From Massilibacteroides vaginae (GTDB taxonomy: Bacteria > Bacteroidota > Bacteroidia > Bacteroidales > Tannerellaceae): 64,000 bases of DNA. Position 1 is the stretch's first letter. The number at the start of each line of letters is the position of its first letter. Shown here piece after piece: positions 8,217 through 15,189 of this stretch. The notes under the pieces are model-generated. The model was not told the DNA's origin. It did no database searches and was given only the letters and a program-made list of their open reading frames with translations. The DNA lies in NCBI RefSeq assembly GCF_900178525.1, contig NZ_FXDJ01000009.1, forward strand, positions 248,001-312,000, in the 5' to 3' direction. A program made the position numbers and the translations under genes.

Positions 8217-9089
8217 TTATTGATTGCGATGCCGATATTGAAGCGGAGTCTCTCCGGTATGTTGTTTAAAATAACGTCCGAAAAAGGAAGAGTTAGGGAA
8301 ATTAAACTCTTCAGAGATTTGCAATACAGTTTGTTGACTATTTCGAAGGGATGATTTAATCTTTGCCATTACCGCCTCATTGATACAGTCCAGGGCCCCG
8401 AGTCCAATAATTTCTTTAATAGTAGCTGATAAGTACTTAGGAGTTATGCCCATTTTTTTTGCATAAAAGGCCACACTATGTCCAACCTTATAATGTGTAA
8501 GCAGCAGAACAATAAATGCTTCGGTTAGTTCCTCCTTGCGGGTTTTCACCGCCGGCAAACACATTTGCTGATGTTTAGCGTATTCCGAACCGACCTCCAG
8601 CACCATTGCCAGCACCAGCGCCTTTACAATCTCTTCTTTGTAGATTTTTTCTTTATTATGAAAGCTTTCAACAATCAGGGCATGCATCTGAAGGATAGAC
8701 TGCATCGTTTTAAGCGAAACAGACAACACCGGATTCTCAATTATCCGAAAAACTACTTCATAATTTATTGGAGAAAGATAAGCAGGCATAAGGTCGACCG
8801 GAAAAACCAAGATTTCTCCGGAGAAATCATCACTTTGCGAGATTATTTTTATTGCTTGACGAGGAAGAAATGTAAAAATTTGCCTTTCCGTAAGGGTATA
8901 GTTTTTATTACCAATACTAAAATGAAACGCACCTTTTGTGCAAGTACACATAGCCATTCCGCCATGTATGGAAATCTCACCTTCCCGAATCTGATTTATT
9001 TCAGACAGGTTGCCCAACACAAAGTCGGTGATGGTAAATACTTTACCCTGATGTTTTTTTTTATGATCGGTTCTATTCTCTTTATTCAT
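8217..9089 (-). CDS. AraC family transcriptional regulator
   Basis: About 290 residues with an N-terminal cupin-like sensor (GGMAMCTCTKGAFHFSIGN) and a C-terminal double helix-turn-helix of the AraC type. The final stretch SEEFNFPNSSFFGRYFKQ and TGETPLQYR are family hallmarks. The ATG at 9089 is chosen over a TTG 15 bases upstream because it follows a TAACTTTG -7 box (9130-9137) at a normal distance. It lies directly upstream of the TolC-HlyD-MFS operon on the same strand and is the natural candidate for its regulator. Confidence 0.9.
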   Translation of the reverse strand: MNKENRTDHKKKHQGKVFTITDFVLGNLSEINQIREGEISIHGGMAMCTCTKGAFHFSIGNKNYTLTERQIFTFLPRQAIKIISQSDDFSGEILVFPVDLMPAYLSPINYEVVFRIIENPVLSVSLKTMQSILQMHALIVESFHNKEKIYKEEIVKALVLAMVLEVGSEYAKHQQMCLPAVKTRKEELTEAFIVLLLTHYKVGHSVAFYAKKMGITPKYLSATIKEIIGLGALDCINEAVMAKIKSSLRNSQQTVLQISEEFNFPNSSFFGRYFKQHTGETPLQYRHRNQ

Positions 9090-9129
9090 CGCAAACAAAC
9101 CCAAGATACATTACCTAAAGGATATGCAA

Positions 9130-9137
9130 CAAAGTTA
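9130..9137 (-). promoter_or_regulatory. -7 promoter box of the AraC regulator gene
   Basis: The minus strand reads TAACTTTG, a match to the Bacteroidota -7 consensus TAnnTTTG, about 40 bases before the ATG at 9089. Confidence 0.4.
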
Positions 9138-9209
9138 CTAATTATTTAAGAAACAGAGCAGATCAACTGGTGCATTACCTCTATTCACCGGTTTAAATCG
9201 ACAAAAGCC

Positions 9210-9626
9210 TCATTCGTTTTCAACATATTTTATAACCCTACACGGATTGCCTACTGCAACACAATTGCTCGGTATCGAACGAGTAACAATACTTCCTGCT
9301 CCAATTACACTGTTTTTGCCGATTGTAACATTTGGAAGTATAATTGAGCCACCGCCAATCCACACATTATCTTCAATTATGACAGGCTGCGCAAATGTAT
9401 TACAAAAGGATATACCCGAATTTTCATCCCAGTTCTGCGCCGTTCTTTCCGACACTTTTGTAGAATGAGTAGCCGTGTAGATTTTTACGTCAGAGGCGAT
9501 CAACACATTATTGCCTATACTGCCGAACATCTCCCGCCATATTTTTTCTTTTTGTATCGTGTCGGCATAGTCGGTCGCATTAAGTTTTACCAGCAAACGC
9601 TTTGTTTTCAGTGTCATTGCAGCCAA
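9210..9626 (-). pseudogene. Decayed sugar O-acetyltransferase (Maa/LacA-like)
   Basis: The product resembles maltose/galactoside acetyltransferases, left-handed beta-helix enzymes that transfer acetyl from CoA. The C-terminal hexapeptide region is intact (IEDNVWIGGGSIILPNVTIG and GNPCRVIKYV). Two pieces are missing. The N terminus is cut: the same frame runs upstream without any ATG (through DYSDNQEELAAMTLK) until a TAA. In the middle, REMFGSIGNN joins directly to VLIASDVKIYTATH, skipping about 35 residues that normally include the CDYG and NFFANYN active-site region. About 138 residues remain of roughly 185. Read as a pseudogene. Confidence 0.75.
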
Positions 9627-9674
9627 CTCTTCCTGATTGTCGGAATAATCTTGGCAGATATCGGAATTGTTTTT

Positions 9675-9690
9675 ATCTGATTAATCAGAT
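9675..9690. promoter_or_regulatory. 16-bp perfect palindrome ATCTGATTAATCAGAT
   Basis: A perfect 16-bp palindrome in the space between the acetyltransferase remnant and the ORF6N remnant. It is operator-like in form. The binding protein, if any, is unknown. Confidence 0.35.
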
Positions 9691-9758
9691 TATCAACAGT
9701 AAATAGTATGGTATACAGGAAAAAATTAAATTTGCAAACTATTATTATCACTAAATTT

Positions 9759-10025
9759 ATGGAATTACAAATAATACAGAATAAAATATACGAAATCAGA
9801 GGAAAGAAAGTGATGCTTGACTTTGATTTAGCGGAGCTGTATGGTACGGAGACAAAAGTATTAAAGCAAGCAGTTAGACGGAATATTAAGCGATTTCCAG
9901 GAGATTTCATGTTTGAATTATCTTTTGATGAATTTACGAGTTTGAGGTCACAAATTGTGACCTCAAACAAAAGGGGTGGCACAAGATACATGCCTTTTGC
10001 CTTTACTGACAATAATGACCTATGA
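9759..10025 (+). pseudogene. Truncated ORF6N-domain protein
   Basis: The product begins [17 protein letters not shown] and follows the ORF6N domain through [28 protein letters not shown] and RYMPFAFT. It then stops abruptly where intact members continue EQGVAM. ORF6N is a DNA-binding-type domain common in phages and mobile elements. The ATG at 9759 is preferred because TAAATTTG, a -7 box, lies at 9727-9734, downstream of the alternative start. The intact relative at 36364-37239 is 291 residues, so about two thirds is missing. A 29-bp palindrome (9940-9968) lies within the coding sequence at the same codons as one in the intact copy. Confidence 0.75.
9940..9968. repeat. 29-bp perfect palindrome inside the ORF6N remnant
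   Basis: GTTTGAGGTCACAA (9940-9953) and TTGTGACCTCAAAC (9955-9968) are perfect inverted repeats around a single A. They encode [10 protein letters not shown], at the same place in the domain as the palindrome at 36558-36590. Confidence 0.85.
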
Positions 10026-10584
10026 GAATAAAAACACGTACGCTTCTCTTTGCTTCTTGCAATAAAGAAAATGATTAAGTGACTCCCGAAGTATAAACTC
10101 CTTAGAATTAAACCAAATATCCAAAACCGATTGGAGAGTAAAGCCGGAAATGTGGTATGTACTTTAAAAAAGAATCCATTGAAACTGTGCAGTGGGGTCA
10201 GTTTAATTTTTGCAATTTTTTAAGTTAAAAACGAGATTATTTTTCCTGTTTTTAAACGATTTTGCAAACCGCTGAAAATCAAACTATTGTAGGTGTCGAA
10301 AAACATAAAGGTTATTTTTGGAAAAATAAAGGATATCTTTTCAAAAATAAAGGATATCTTTTTAAATATATAGTATTAAAAAAAAACGCTTGTATTTTAG
10401 GCCTGTTTTAAGGTGGAATTTGAATTGTTAATTTGTTTCGGTAAAGAGCAACAGACTGCAATATGGATTAAATCCACGTTTTACCACGGAATAATAAAGG
10501 AATATACCATTTTCTATTGTATCTTTAGCAATCACTTTGTACATTGTACATTCACTATTTAGTATTTATTAAACGCTTGCTAAT
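10026..10584. other. Long intergenic stretch with a repeat array
   Basis: About 560 bp without a credible gene. It follows the truncated ORF6N gene and probably marks a deletion scar. The only structured element seen is the 21-bp repeat array (10298-10362) and its tail, which ends in GAATTGTTAATTTGTTTCGG at 10422-10441. I see no tRNA and no clear terminator. Confidence 0.5.
10298..10362 (+). repeat. Three-unit 21-bp intergenic repeat array, copy 2
   Basis: Unit A (AAACATAAAGGTTATTTTT) is followed by two tandem copies of unit B (AAAAATAAAGGATATCTTTT at 10322-10341 and 10343-10362, a 21-bp period). About 60 bp downstream a tail motif GAATTGTTAATTTGTTTCGG occurs, nearly identical to one after copy 3. 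Compare copies at 713-776 and 15037-15101. Confidence 0.75.
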
Positions 10585-11208
10585 ATGATAAAAAAATGGT
10601 TGATTATCACGGGTGGATTTCTATTTTTGTTGCCTGTGATATCATGTAGTATAAAAGACAGTTCAAAAAAAGTTACCGAGAAAACGTTGGATGTGATCGA
10701 TGGAATATCAGACGCGCTGAAAGACCGAGGGGAAAAAACCGGTGAGAAAGCGAGTGATGGCTTGGGTGAAGTAGGGAAAGGCATCGGAAAATCTTTAGGA
10801 AAATTTCTGTCGGAAAATGCCGACTCTATCGGAAAAGTAGCCGGAGAAATAGTTGGGAAAGGGAGTATCGGACTTATTGAAGGACTTAATAATTCCTTGT
10901 ATTCGCCATTGGAATTTGAGAATGGAAAGCAAAACTTCACCAACATATCCTATCTGGGAACATCTACGGTAGACAAGTATGCGGTGGTTTATACGGATGA
11001 TATTCTAAAGGAAAACAACCGGATGGAAATCGTTTGTTATGATGTTAACAACAAGCAAACGCTGGTTTTAAAGGGAAGCATTTCTTATAATAGACAGATG
11101 TGTGAACTTGAGTTGAACTCAAAGGAGCTGAAGCTACTGAAAGAAGCACATCAACGGATAGTTTCGATAAAACGTGTTGAGGAAGAGCCGAAGCAGGCGA
11201 CTATATAG
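10585..11208 (+). CDS. Putative lipoprotein with glycine-rich amphipathic region
   Basis: A 207-residue secreted protein with a lipoprotein signal (FLLPVISC, Cys about residue 21). Residues about 35-95 have regularly spaced Gly and charged residues (GEKASDGLGEVGKGIGKSLG), suggesting a membrane-active or glycine-zipper-like helix. A small C-terminal beta-rich domain follows. I do not recognise the family. It is the first gene after a long intergenic stretch and ends 63 bp before the phosphatase-family gene on the same strand, so the two may be co-transcribed. Confidence 0.7.
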   Translation: MIKKWLIITGGFLFLLPVISCSIKDSSKKVTEKTLDVIDGISDALKDRGEKTGEKASDGLGEVGKGIGKSLGKFLSENADSIGKVAGEIVGKGSIGLIEGLNNSLYSPLEFENGKQNFTNISYLGTSTVDKYAVVYTDDILKENNRMEIVCYDVNNKQTLVLKGSISYNRQMCELELNSKELKLLKEAHQRIVSIKRVEEEPKQATI

Positions 11209-11271
11209 CCGGCTGTCGCGCTGTGGAATGATATATATATTTAATTTGTTTAATCACTAAGCGGAAGCGGT

Positions 11272-12492
11272 ATGAGACGTATTTTTTACTTGTTGCTGAT
11301 AAGTTTATGTTGCGTAAGTGTGTTTGGAAAGACAAAGAAAGCGGTGTATGTAATTATCGACGGCGTTCCGGCCGACCAAATCGAAAGGCTTCATACGCCG
11401 ACCGTATTCGATATCGCTTCGAAAGGGGCTTACAGCCGGGCGTATACCGGAGGGGAGATAGGTGGATATTCGCAAACAGCTACGATCTCGGCTATCGGTT
11501 ATACGAATCTGCTGACATCAACCTGGTTCAACAAACATAACGTAGGTGGCAATTCCGACTTAAAACCGAATTATAACTATTGGACGATTTTCCGGATAGC
11601 CAAAGAACAGCCGAAAGCATACAAAACAGCCCTCTATTCCAGTTGGACTGATAACCGGACTGTGCTGATCGGAGAGGGAAAACAGGAAACCAACCAGCTA
11701 AAAATAGACTATGTAAAAGACGGTTACGACTTAGACACAATCCGTTTTCCAAAGAAAGATAAGGACCTGCATATCTTTGATATAGATGAACAAGTATCGA
11801 AAGACGCGGCAGAAGGTATCCGCAAGGATGCTCCCGATCTGAGCTGGGTGTATCTGTGGTACACCGACGATGCGGGGCATATTGCAGGCAACGGGGATTT
11901 TTTCGATGAATATGTACGAAAAGCGGACGATCAGATTGCCCGTATCTGGGAAGCGGTCAAGTACAGAGAAGCCAATTTTGATGAGGAATGGATGGTTGTA
12001 ATCACCACCGACCACGGACGCGGAGAAAATGGTCACGGTCACGGCGGACAGTCCCTGCGCGAACGTGAGATTTGGATATCGACCAACGTTCCGGTAAACG
12101 CTCATTTTACTTCCGGCCATTTGGCAATCACGGATATAGCTCCTTCCATCTGTCGGTTCATGGGTTTCGAGGTTCCGCAAACTGTTTTATGGGAGCAAGA
12201 CGGTATGTCTTTTGTAGGGGATGCCGATATTTACGATTTACAAACAATGCCTTACGACAATACGGTCGGCTTATCTTGGAAGGTTTATTCAGAAAATACC
12301 CCGGTGGCAATATACGCAGCTTCTGCAAATAAATTCAAAGAAGGCGGAGAAGACGAATGGATCAAACTCACAACGCTACCGGCAGGAACAAGAAATTACA
12401 CGGTAGACTTGCAGACGCTGCCGGCATCCAAGTTCTATAAGTTTGTTGTCGTAACGCCGGGCAATCACCTGAACCGTTGGCTGATGAAATAA
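11272..12492 (+). CDS. Alkaline phosphatase family / phosphodiesterase-like protein
   Basis: A 406-residue periplasmic enzyme with a signal peptide (MRRIFYLLLISLCCVSVFG). It has the metal-binding layout of the alkaline phosphatase/nucleotide pyrophosphatase superfamily: Asp30 in VIIDG, a Thr-rich nucleophile segment QTATIS near 68-73, Asp199 and His203 in DDAGH, Asp247-His248 in TTDHGRG, and His255 in GHGHGG. These residues bind two zinc ions and form the phospho-enzyme in known members. The C-terminal 80 residues form a separate small beta region. The substrate (phosphodiester, sugar phosphate or similar) cannot be told from sequence. Confidence 0.85.
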   Translation: MRRIFYLLLISLCCVSVFGKTKKAVYVIIDGVPADQIERLHTPTVFDIASKGAYSRAYTGGEIGGYSQTATISAIGYTNLLTSTWFNKHNVGGNSDLKPNYNYWTIFRIAKEQPKAYKTALYSSWTDNRTVLIGEGKQETNQLKIDYVKDGYDLDTIRFPKKDKDLHIFDIDEQVSKDAAEGIRKDAPDLSWVYLWYTDDAGHIAGNGDFFDEYVRKADDQIARIWEAVKYREANFDEEWMVVITTDHGRGENGHGHGGQSLREREIWISTNVPVNAHFTSGHLAITDIAPSICRFMGFEVPQTVLWEQDGMSFVGDADIYDLQTMPYDNTVGLSWKVYSENTPVAIYAASANKFKEGGEDEWIKLTTLPAGTRNYTVDLQTLPASKFYKFVVVTPGNHLNRWLMK

Positions 12493-12575
12493 GAAATTCT
12501 TCCGTTTACTTAACATATTCAATCCATAAAATCCTGAGAATCGACAATATCCGCATAATAATAGCTTATTTTGTG

Positions 12576-12633
12576 TAGATATATCTATAATATGCGCTTT
12601 TACTTGTGCATTATATAGATATATCTATATTTG
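12576..12633 (+). promoter_or_regulatory. hipBA promoter with two operator palindromes
   Basis: Two copies of TAGATATATCTA (12576-12587 and 12616-12627) lie exactly 40 bp apart. The second sits in a perfect 18-bp palindrome (12613-12630). It overlaps the -7 box TATATTTG (12626-12633), which is preceded by TTG at 12604-12606 with a spacing of 19. This arrangement fits repression of its own promoter by HipB, as known for HipB in E. coli. It also shows that translation must start at the ATG at 12652. Confidence 0.7.
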
Positions 12634-12651
12634 TATATAAATATAATCGAA

Positions 12652-12942
12652 ATGAATAGAGATTTATATGCCTCTTCAAACAATACGATAATTAGCGGTC
12701 TTGGCAAACGCTATGCAGAATATCGTAAACGAATGGGCTATACACAAAAAGAAATAGCAGAACAAACGGGACTTAGTATTTTTACAATTAGTTCTTTTGA
12801 AAGTGGTTCTTCTACAGGTATAACGTTAGCCTCTCTTCTAAAGTTACTTAGAGCTATTGAAAATTTGGAAGAAGTGGAGAAACTATTGCCTGAACTGCCT
12901 GTTAGTGCTAAAGACTTGTTCAAACAAGATAAAACTAAATAA
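12652..12942 (+). CDS. hipB: HipB-like XRE family antitoxin/repressor
   Basis: About 96 residues. A central helix-turn-helix of the XRE type (MGYTQKEIAEQTGLSIFTIS) is followed by a short acidic dimerisation tail. It is the DNA-binding antitoxin of a HipBA module: it would bind HipA and the palindromes upstream. The start at 12652 is set by the promoter, since the longer in-frame start at 12631 falls inside the -7 box. The gene ends two bases before hipA. Confidence 0.85.
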   Translation: MNRDLYASSNNTIISGLGKRYAEYRKRMGYTQKEIAEQTGLSIFTISSFESGSSTGITLASLLKLLRAIENLEEVEKLLPELPVSAKDLFKQDKTK

Positions 12943-12944
12943 CT

Positions 12945-14192
12945 ATGGATACAAATGCAATCAAAGTCACTTTGTGGGGGCAAGATGTTGGTTACCTATA
13001 TTGGGATAACAAACAAAGACTAGCTGTATTTGAATACGAAAAGCGTTTTTTAGAAAATGAACTTGACATAGCGCCACTTACAATGCCTATAGATAGTCCT
13101 CGAAGTAAAAAAAGGATGCCATGGTTGGGTAATTCTGAAAAGCTTTATGCCGGTTTACCTCCTATGCTGGCTGACTCACTACCTGATAAATATGGCAACT
13201 CGCTTTTTAGCTTATGGTTACGCGAAAATAAGATTTTAACAAAGCAAGTTAACCCGGTAGATCATTTATCTTTTATTGGCAGCAGAGCAATGGGAGCTTT
13301 AGAGTTTGAACCAGCGAAGGAACTTGGAAATAATAGTGCTTTTGATGTAGATGTGCAAAAACTATATCTGTTTGCTAAAGATGTTTTATCTGAAAAAGAG
13401 AATACAGTTTTACAGGCTGAGAATGCAATTCTTTGGCAAGATTTGATTAAAATAAGTTCTTCCCCCGGAGGTAAAAGGCCAAAAGCCATTGTTGCAATTA
13501 ACAAAGAAACAAATGAGGTAAAATCGGGGCAAGGGGCCGTTCCTGATGGCTTTGAACATTACATTCTTAAATATGATGATAACTCATCCTATCCTTATGC
13601 GAAACTTGAGTATGTATACTATTTGATGGCAAAGGAAGCGGGTATTGATATTATGTCTTCAGAGTTAAAAACGTATGAAGGGGTAACTCATTTTCTAACT
13701 AAACGTTTTGATAGAATTGGAAATGAGAAATTACATGTACAAACATTAGCAGCCATGAATCCTTTAGCAAGCAGTTATGAAGATTTATTTAGTGTCATTC
13801 GCCAACTGAATCTGCCGTATGAGGATATTGAGCAACAATATTTACGAATGATCTTCAATGTTCTATCCAAAAATGTCGATGATCACTCGAAGAATTTTGC
13901 ATTTACAATGGATAAAAAAGGAGTTTGGAGATTGTCTCCTGCATATGATATAACATTCAGCGTCGATTTAGCCGCTCCGAATTATGCCAATTCACACTCT
14001 TTGACCATTAATGGAAAAGATGATAGTATTACCATTGACGATTTAATTGAGGTGGCTAAAAAAAATGATATTAAAAATTACAAAGCATTGATTGAGCAGG
14101 TGCAATCTGCAATATCAAAATTTGAAGAATTCGCAACGAATAATGGGATCGATGAGAAACTGATTGTGAAGATAAGGAAATGTTTCGTTTAA
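12945..14192 (+). CDS. hipA: HipA-like serine/threonine kinase toxin
   Basis: A 415-residue HipA-family kinase. In E. coli the protein phosphorylates glutamyl-tRNA synthetase and induces growth arrest. Seen here are the N-terminal couple_hipA region with DSLPDKYGN, the Ser-Gly-rich loop SSPGGKRPKA that usually carries the autophosphorylation serine, LTKRFDR, the catalytic motif NVDDHSKN (Asp313, Asn317), and the metal-binding LSPAYDI (DFG-equivalent Asp). All key residues are present, so the enzyme looks active. It is co-transcribed with hipB. A further palindrome TATCTATATAGATA lies 22 bp downstream of the stop. Confidence 0.92.
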   Translation: MDTNAIKVTLWGQDVGYLYWDNKQRLAVFEYEKRFLENELDIAPLTMPIDSPRSKKRMPWLGNSEKLYAGLPPMLADSLPDKYGNSLFSLWLRENKILTKQVNPVDHLSFIGSRAMGALEFEPAKELGNNSAFDVDVQKLYLFAKDVLSEKENTVLQAENAILWQDLIKISSSPGGKRPKAIVAINKETNEVKSGQGAVPDGFEHYILKYDDNSSYPYAKLEYVYYLMAKEAGIDIMSSELKTYEGVTHFLTKRFDRIGNEKLHVQTLAAMNPLASSYEDLFSVIRQLNLPYEDIEQQYLRMIFNVLSKNVDDHSKNFAFTMDKKGVWRLSPAYDITFSVDLAAPNYANSHSLTINGKDDSITIDDLIEVAKKNDIKNYKALIEQVQSAISKFEEFATNNGIDEKLIVKIRKCFV

Positions 14193-14391
14193 TATTTTTA
14201 GTGCAAGGTGCAAGTATCTATATAGATAGGTTTCGGGGTTTGTTTCAAAAGATTGAGACTGTAAGCTATTTCAGAACTTGCAACCAACCCCTGCATTCAT
14301 TCTAAATCCTGACCAATCAGTCTGTTAGATCTAAAAAATATTTTCATCTTAATTCAGAATAAGTTTACCCACCAAACTTACCAATTTGTTT

Positions 14392-14423
14392 GGGTGTATC
14401 ACCGTTTGGTGGCCGTTGACGGA
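14392..14423 (-). repeat. Imperfect duplicate of tRNA-Val 3' end and flank
   Basis: GGGTGTATCACCGTTTGGTG and the following GCCGTTGACGGA match the stretch at 14636-14666 that spans the 3' end of the first tRNA-Val gene and its flank. There is one inserted base and one substitution (GGCCG against GGGCG). This may be an old attachment-site-like duplication or a degraded third tRNA copy. Confidence 0.5.
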
Positions 14424-14592
14424 ACTTACTCAATCAAGTTACTTCTCTATAACAGAAAATCGATTGCTATCGATACGAGGGACACCGAATGCTTACACTA
14501 CAAGAATAAAAAATGGCCGGGTATCACCGGAATATGCAGTCCACGGACTACTGTCTTTTCGCGTCTTTTCATCCCTTCGGTATAAAACAAAA

Positions 14593-14624
14593 AAAGTCTG
14601 TTAATCTACTGACTAACAGACTTT
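14593..14624. terminator. Terminator hairpin downstream of tRNA-Val genes
   Basis: AAAGTCTGTTA (14593-14603) pairs with TAACAGACTTT (14614-14624), flanked by an A-run on the left that reads as a U-run on the minus strand. This matches intrinsic termination of the minus-strand tRNA transcript. Confidence 0.65.
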
Positions 14625-14649
14625 ATGTCTTTTTGGGGTGTATACCGTT

Positions 14650-14727
14650 TGGTGGGCGTTGACGGATTCGAACCGCCGACCCTCTGCTTGTAAGGCAGAT
14701 GCTCTGAACCAGCTGAGCTAAACGCCC
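14650..14727 (-). tRNA. tRNA-Val (anticodon TAC)
   Basis: The minus strand folds as a full cloverleaf: acceptor GGGCGTT/AACGCCC, D-stem GCTC/GAGC, anticodon loop CTTACAA with anticodon TAC reading GTA valine codons, T-loop TTCGAAT, discriminator A and an encoded CCA (14650-14652). It is identical to the copy at 14750-14827, and the two are probably co-transcribed. Confidence 0.95.
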
Positions 14728-14749
14728 GAATGTTTGTTTTTTGTGAAGG

Positions 14750-14827
14750 TGGTGGGCGTTGACGGATTCGAACCGCCGACCCTCTGCTTGTAAGGCAGAT
14801 GCTCTGAACCAGCTGAGCTAAACGCCC
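14750..14827 (-). tRNA. tRNA-Val (anticodon TAC), second copy
   Basis: Identical in sequence to the tRNA at 14650-14727, including discriminator A and CCA. The two genes are separated by 22 bp and form a tandem pair on the minus strand, this copy being the promoter-proximal one. Confidence 0.95.
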
Positions 14828-15189
14828 TTCACGTTAAAGTCTTTCTCTTAAGACGGTGCAAAGATATATCTTTTTTGTTTATCTCCAAATCTCCGGGACT
14901 GAAAAATAAAAAAAAATCATTTCTTGCTCGCCGGGGTATTGGTTGGTTTTCTGTTCGTTTTATGTTAATTTCTATTCTTTTTTTGTTAAAATCAGCATTT
15001 TCACACTTCGTTGTTTTTCAACGGTATTTTTGCCTTGAAAATATATCCTTTATTTTTCTGAAGATAAAGGATATTTTTCTAAAAACAACCTTTATGTTTT
15101 TATTTATAAAGGATGTTGTTTTAGTAGGCTTATATTGTATGGTGATGTTGAATTGTTAATTTTTTTCGGTGGGTGCGGAAAATTGCTTT
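14828..15189. other. Intergenic stretch with repeat array copy 3
   Basis: About 360 bp between the tRNA pair and the GH43 gene. It contains the upstream promoter area of the tRNAs, the 21-bp repeat array (15037-15101) and its tail motif GAATTGTTAATTTTTTTCGG at 15150-15169. No gene is supported. Confidence 0.5.
15037..15101 (-). repeat. Three-unit 21-bp intergenic repeat array, copy 3
   Basis: Read on the plus strand the array is unit B reversed (AAAATATATCCTTTATTTTT), unit B forward (AAGATAAAGGATATTTTTCT) and unit A reversed (AACCTTTATGTTTTT). The order and orientation differ from copies 1 and 2, yet three units of about 21 bp are kept. The tail motif ending in TTTCGG follows 49 bp later, as after copy 2. 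Confidence 0.7.

Larger units (their letters stand above)
14193..14649. other. Intergenic stretch with partial tRNA-end duplicate and terminator
   Basis: About 460 bp without a supported gene. It holds the palindrome TATCTATATAGATA (14215-14228) and a 32-bp imperfect duplicate of the tRNA-Val 3' end with its flank (14392-14423). It also holds a terminator hairpin (14593-14624) for the tRNA genes. Short open frames here have no recognisable product. Confidence 0.5.

Noticed and set aside
8565-9149. Open frame of 194 codons on the plus strand opposite the AraC gene.
   Set aside because: The AraC frame has clear family motifs; the opposite frame shows only basic, His/Phe-rich shadow sequence.
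9614-10012. Open frame of 132 codons on the minus strand over the ORF6N remnant.
   Set aside because: The plus-strand frame matches ORF6N; the minus-strand product is low in complexity and unrecognisable.
14386-14604. Short open frames next to the tRNA genes, considered as a recombinase fragment.
   Set aside because: The products show no recombinase motif, and the frames cross the tRNA-end duplicate and the terminator.
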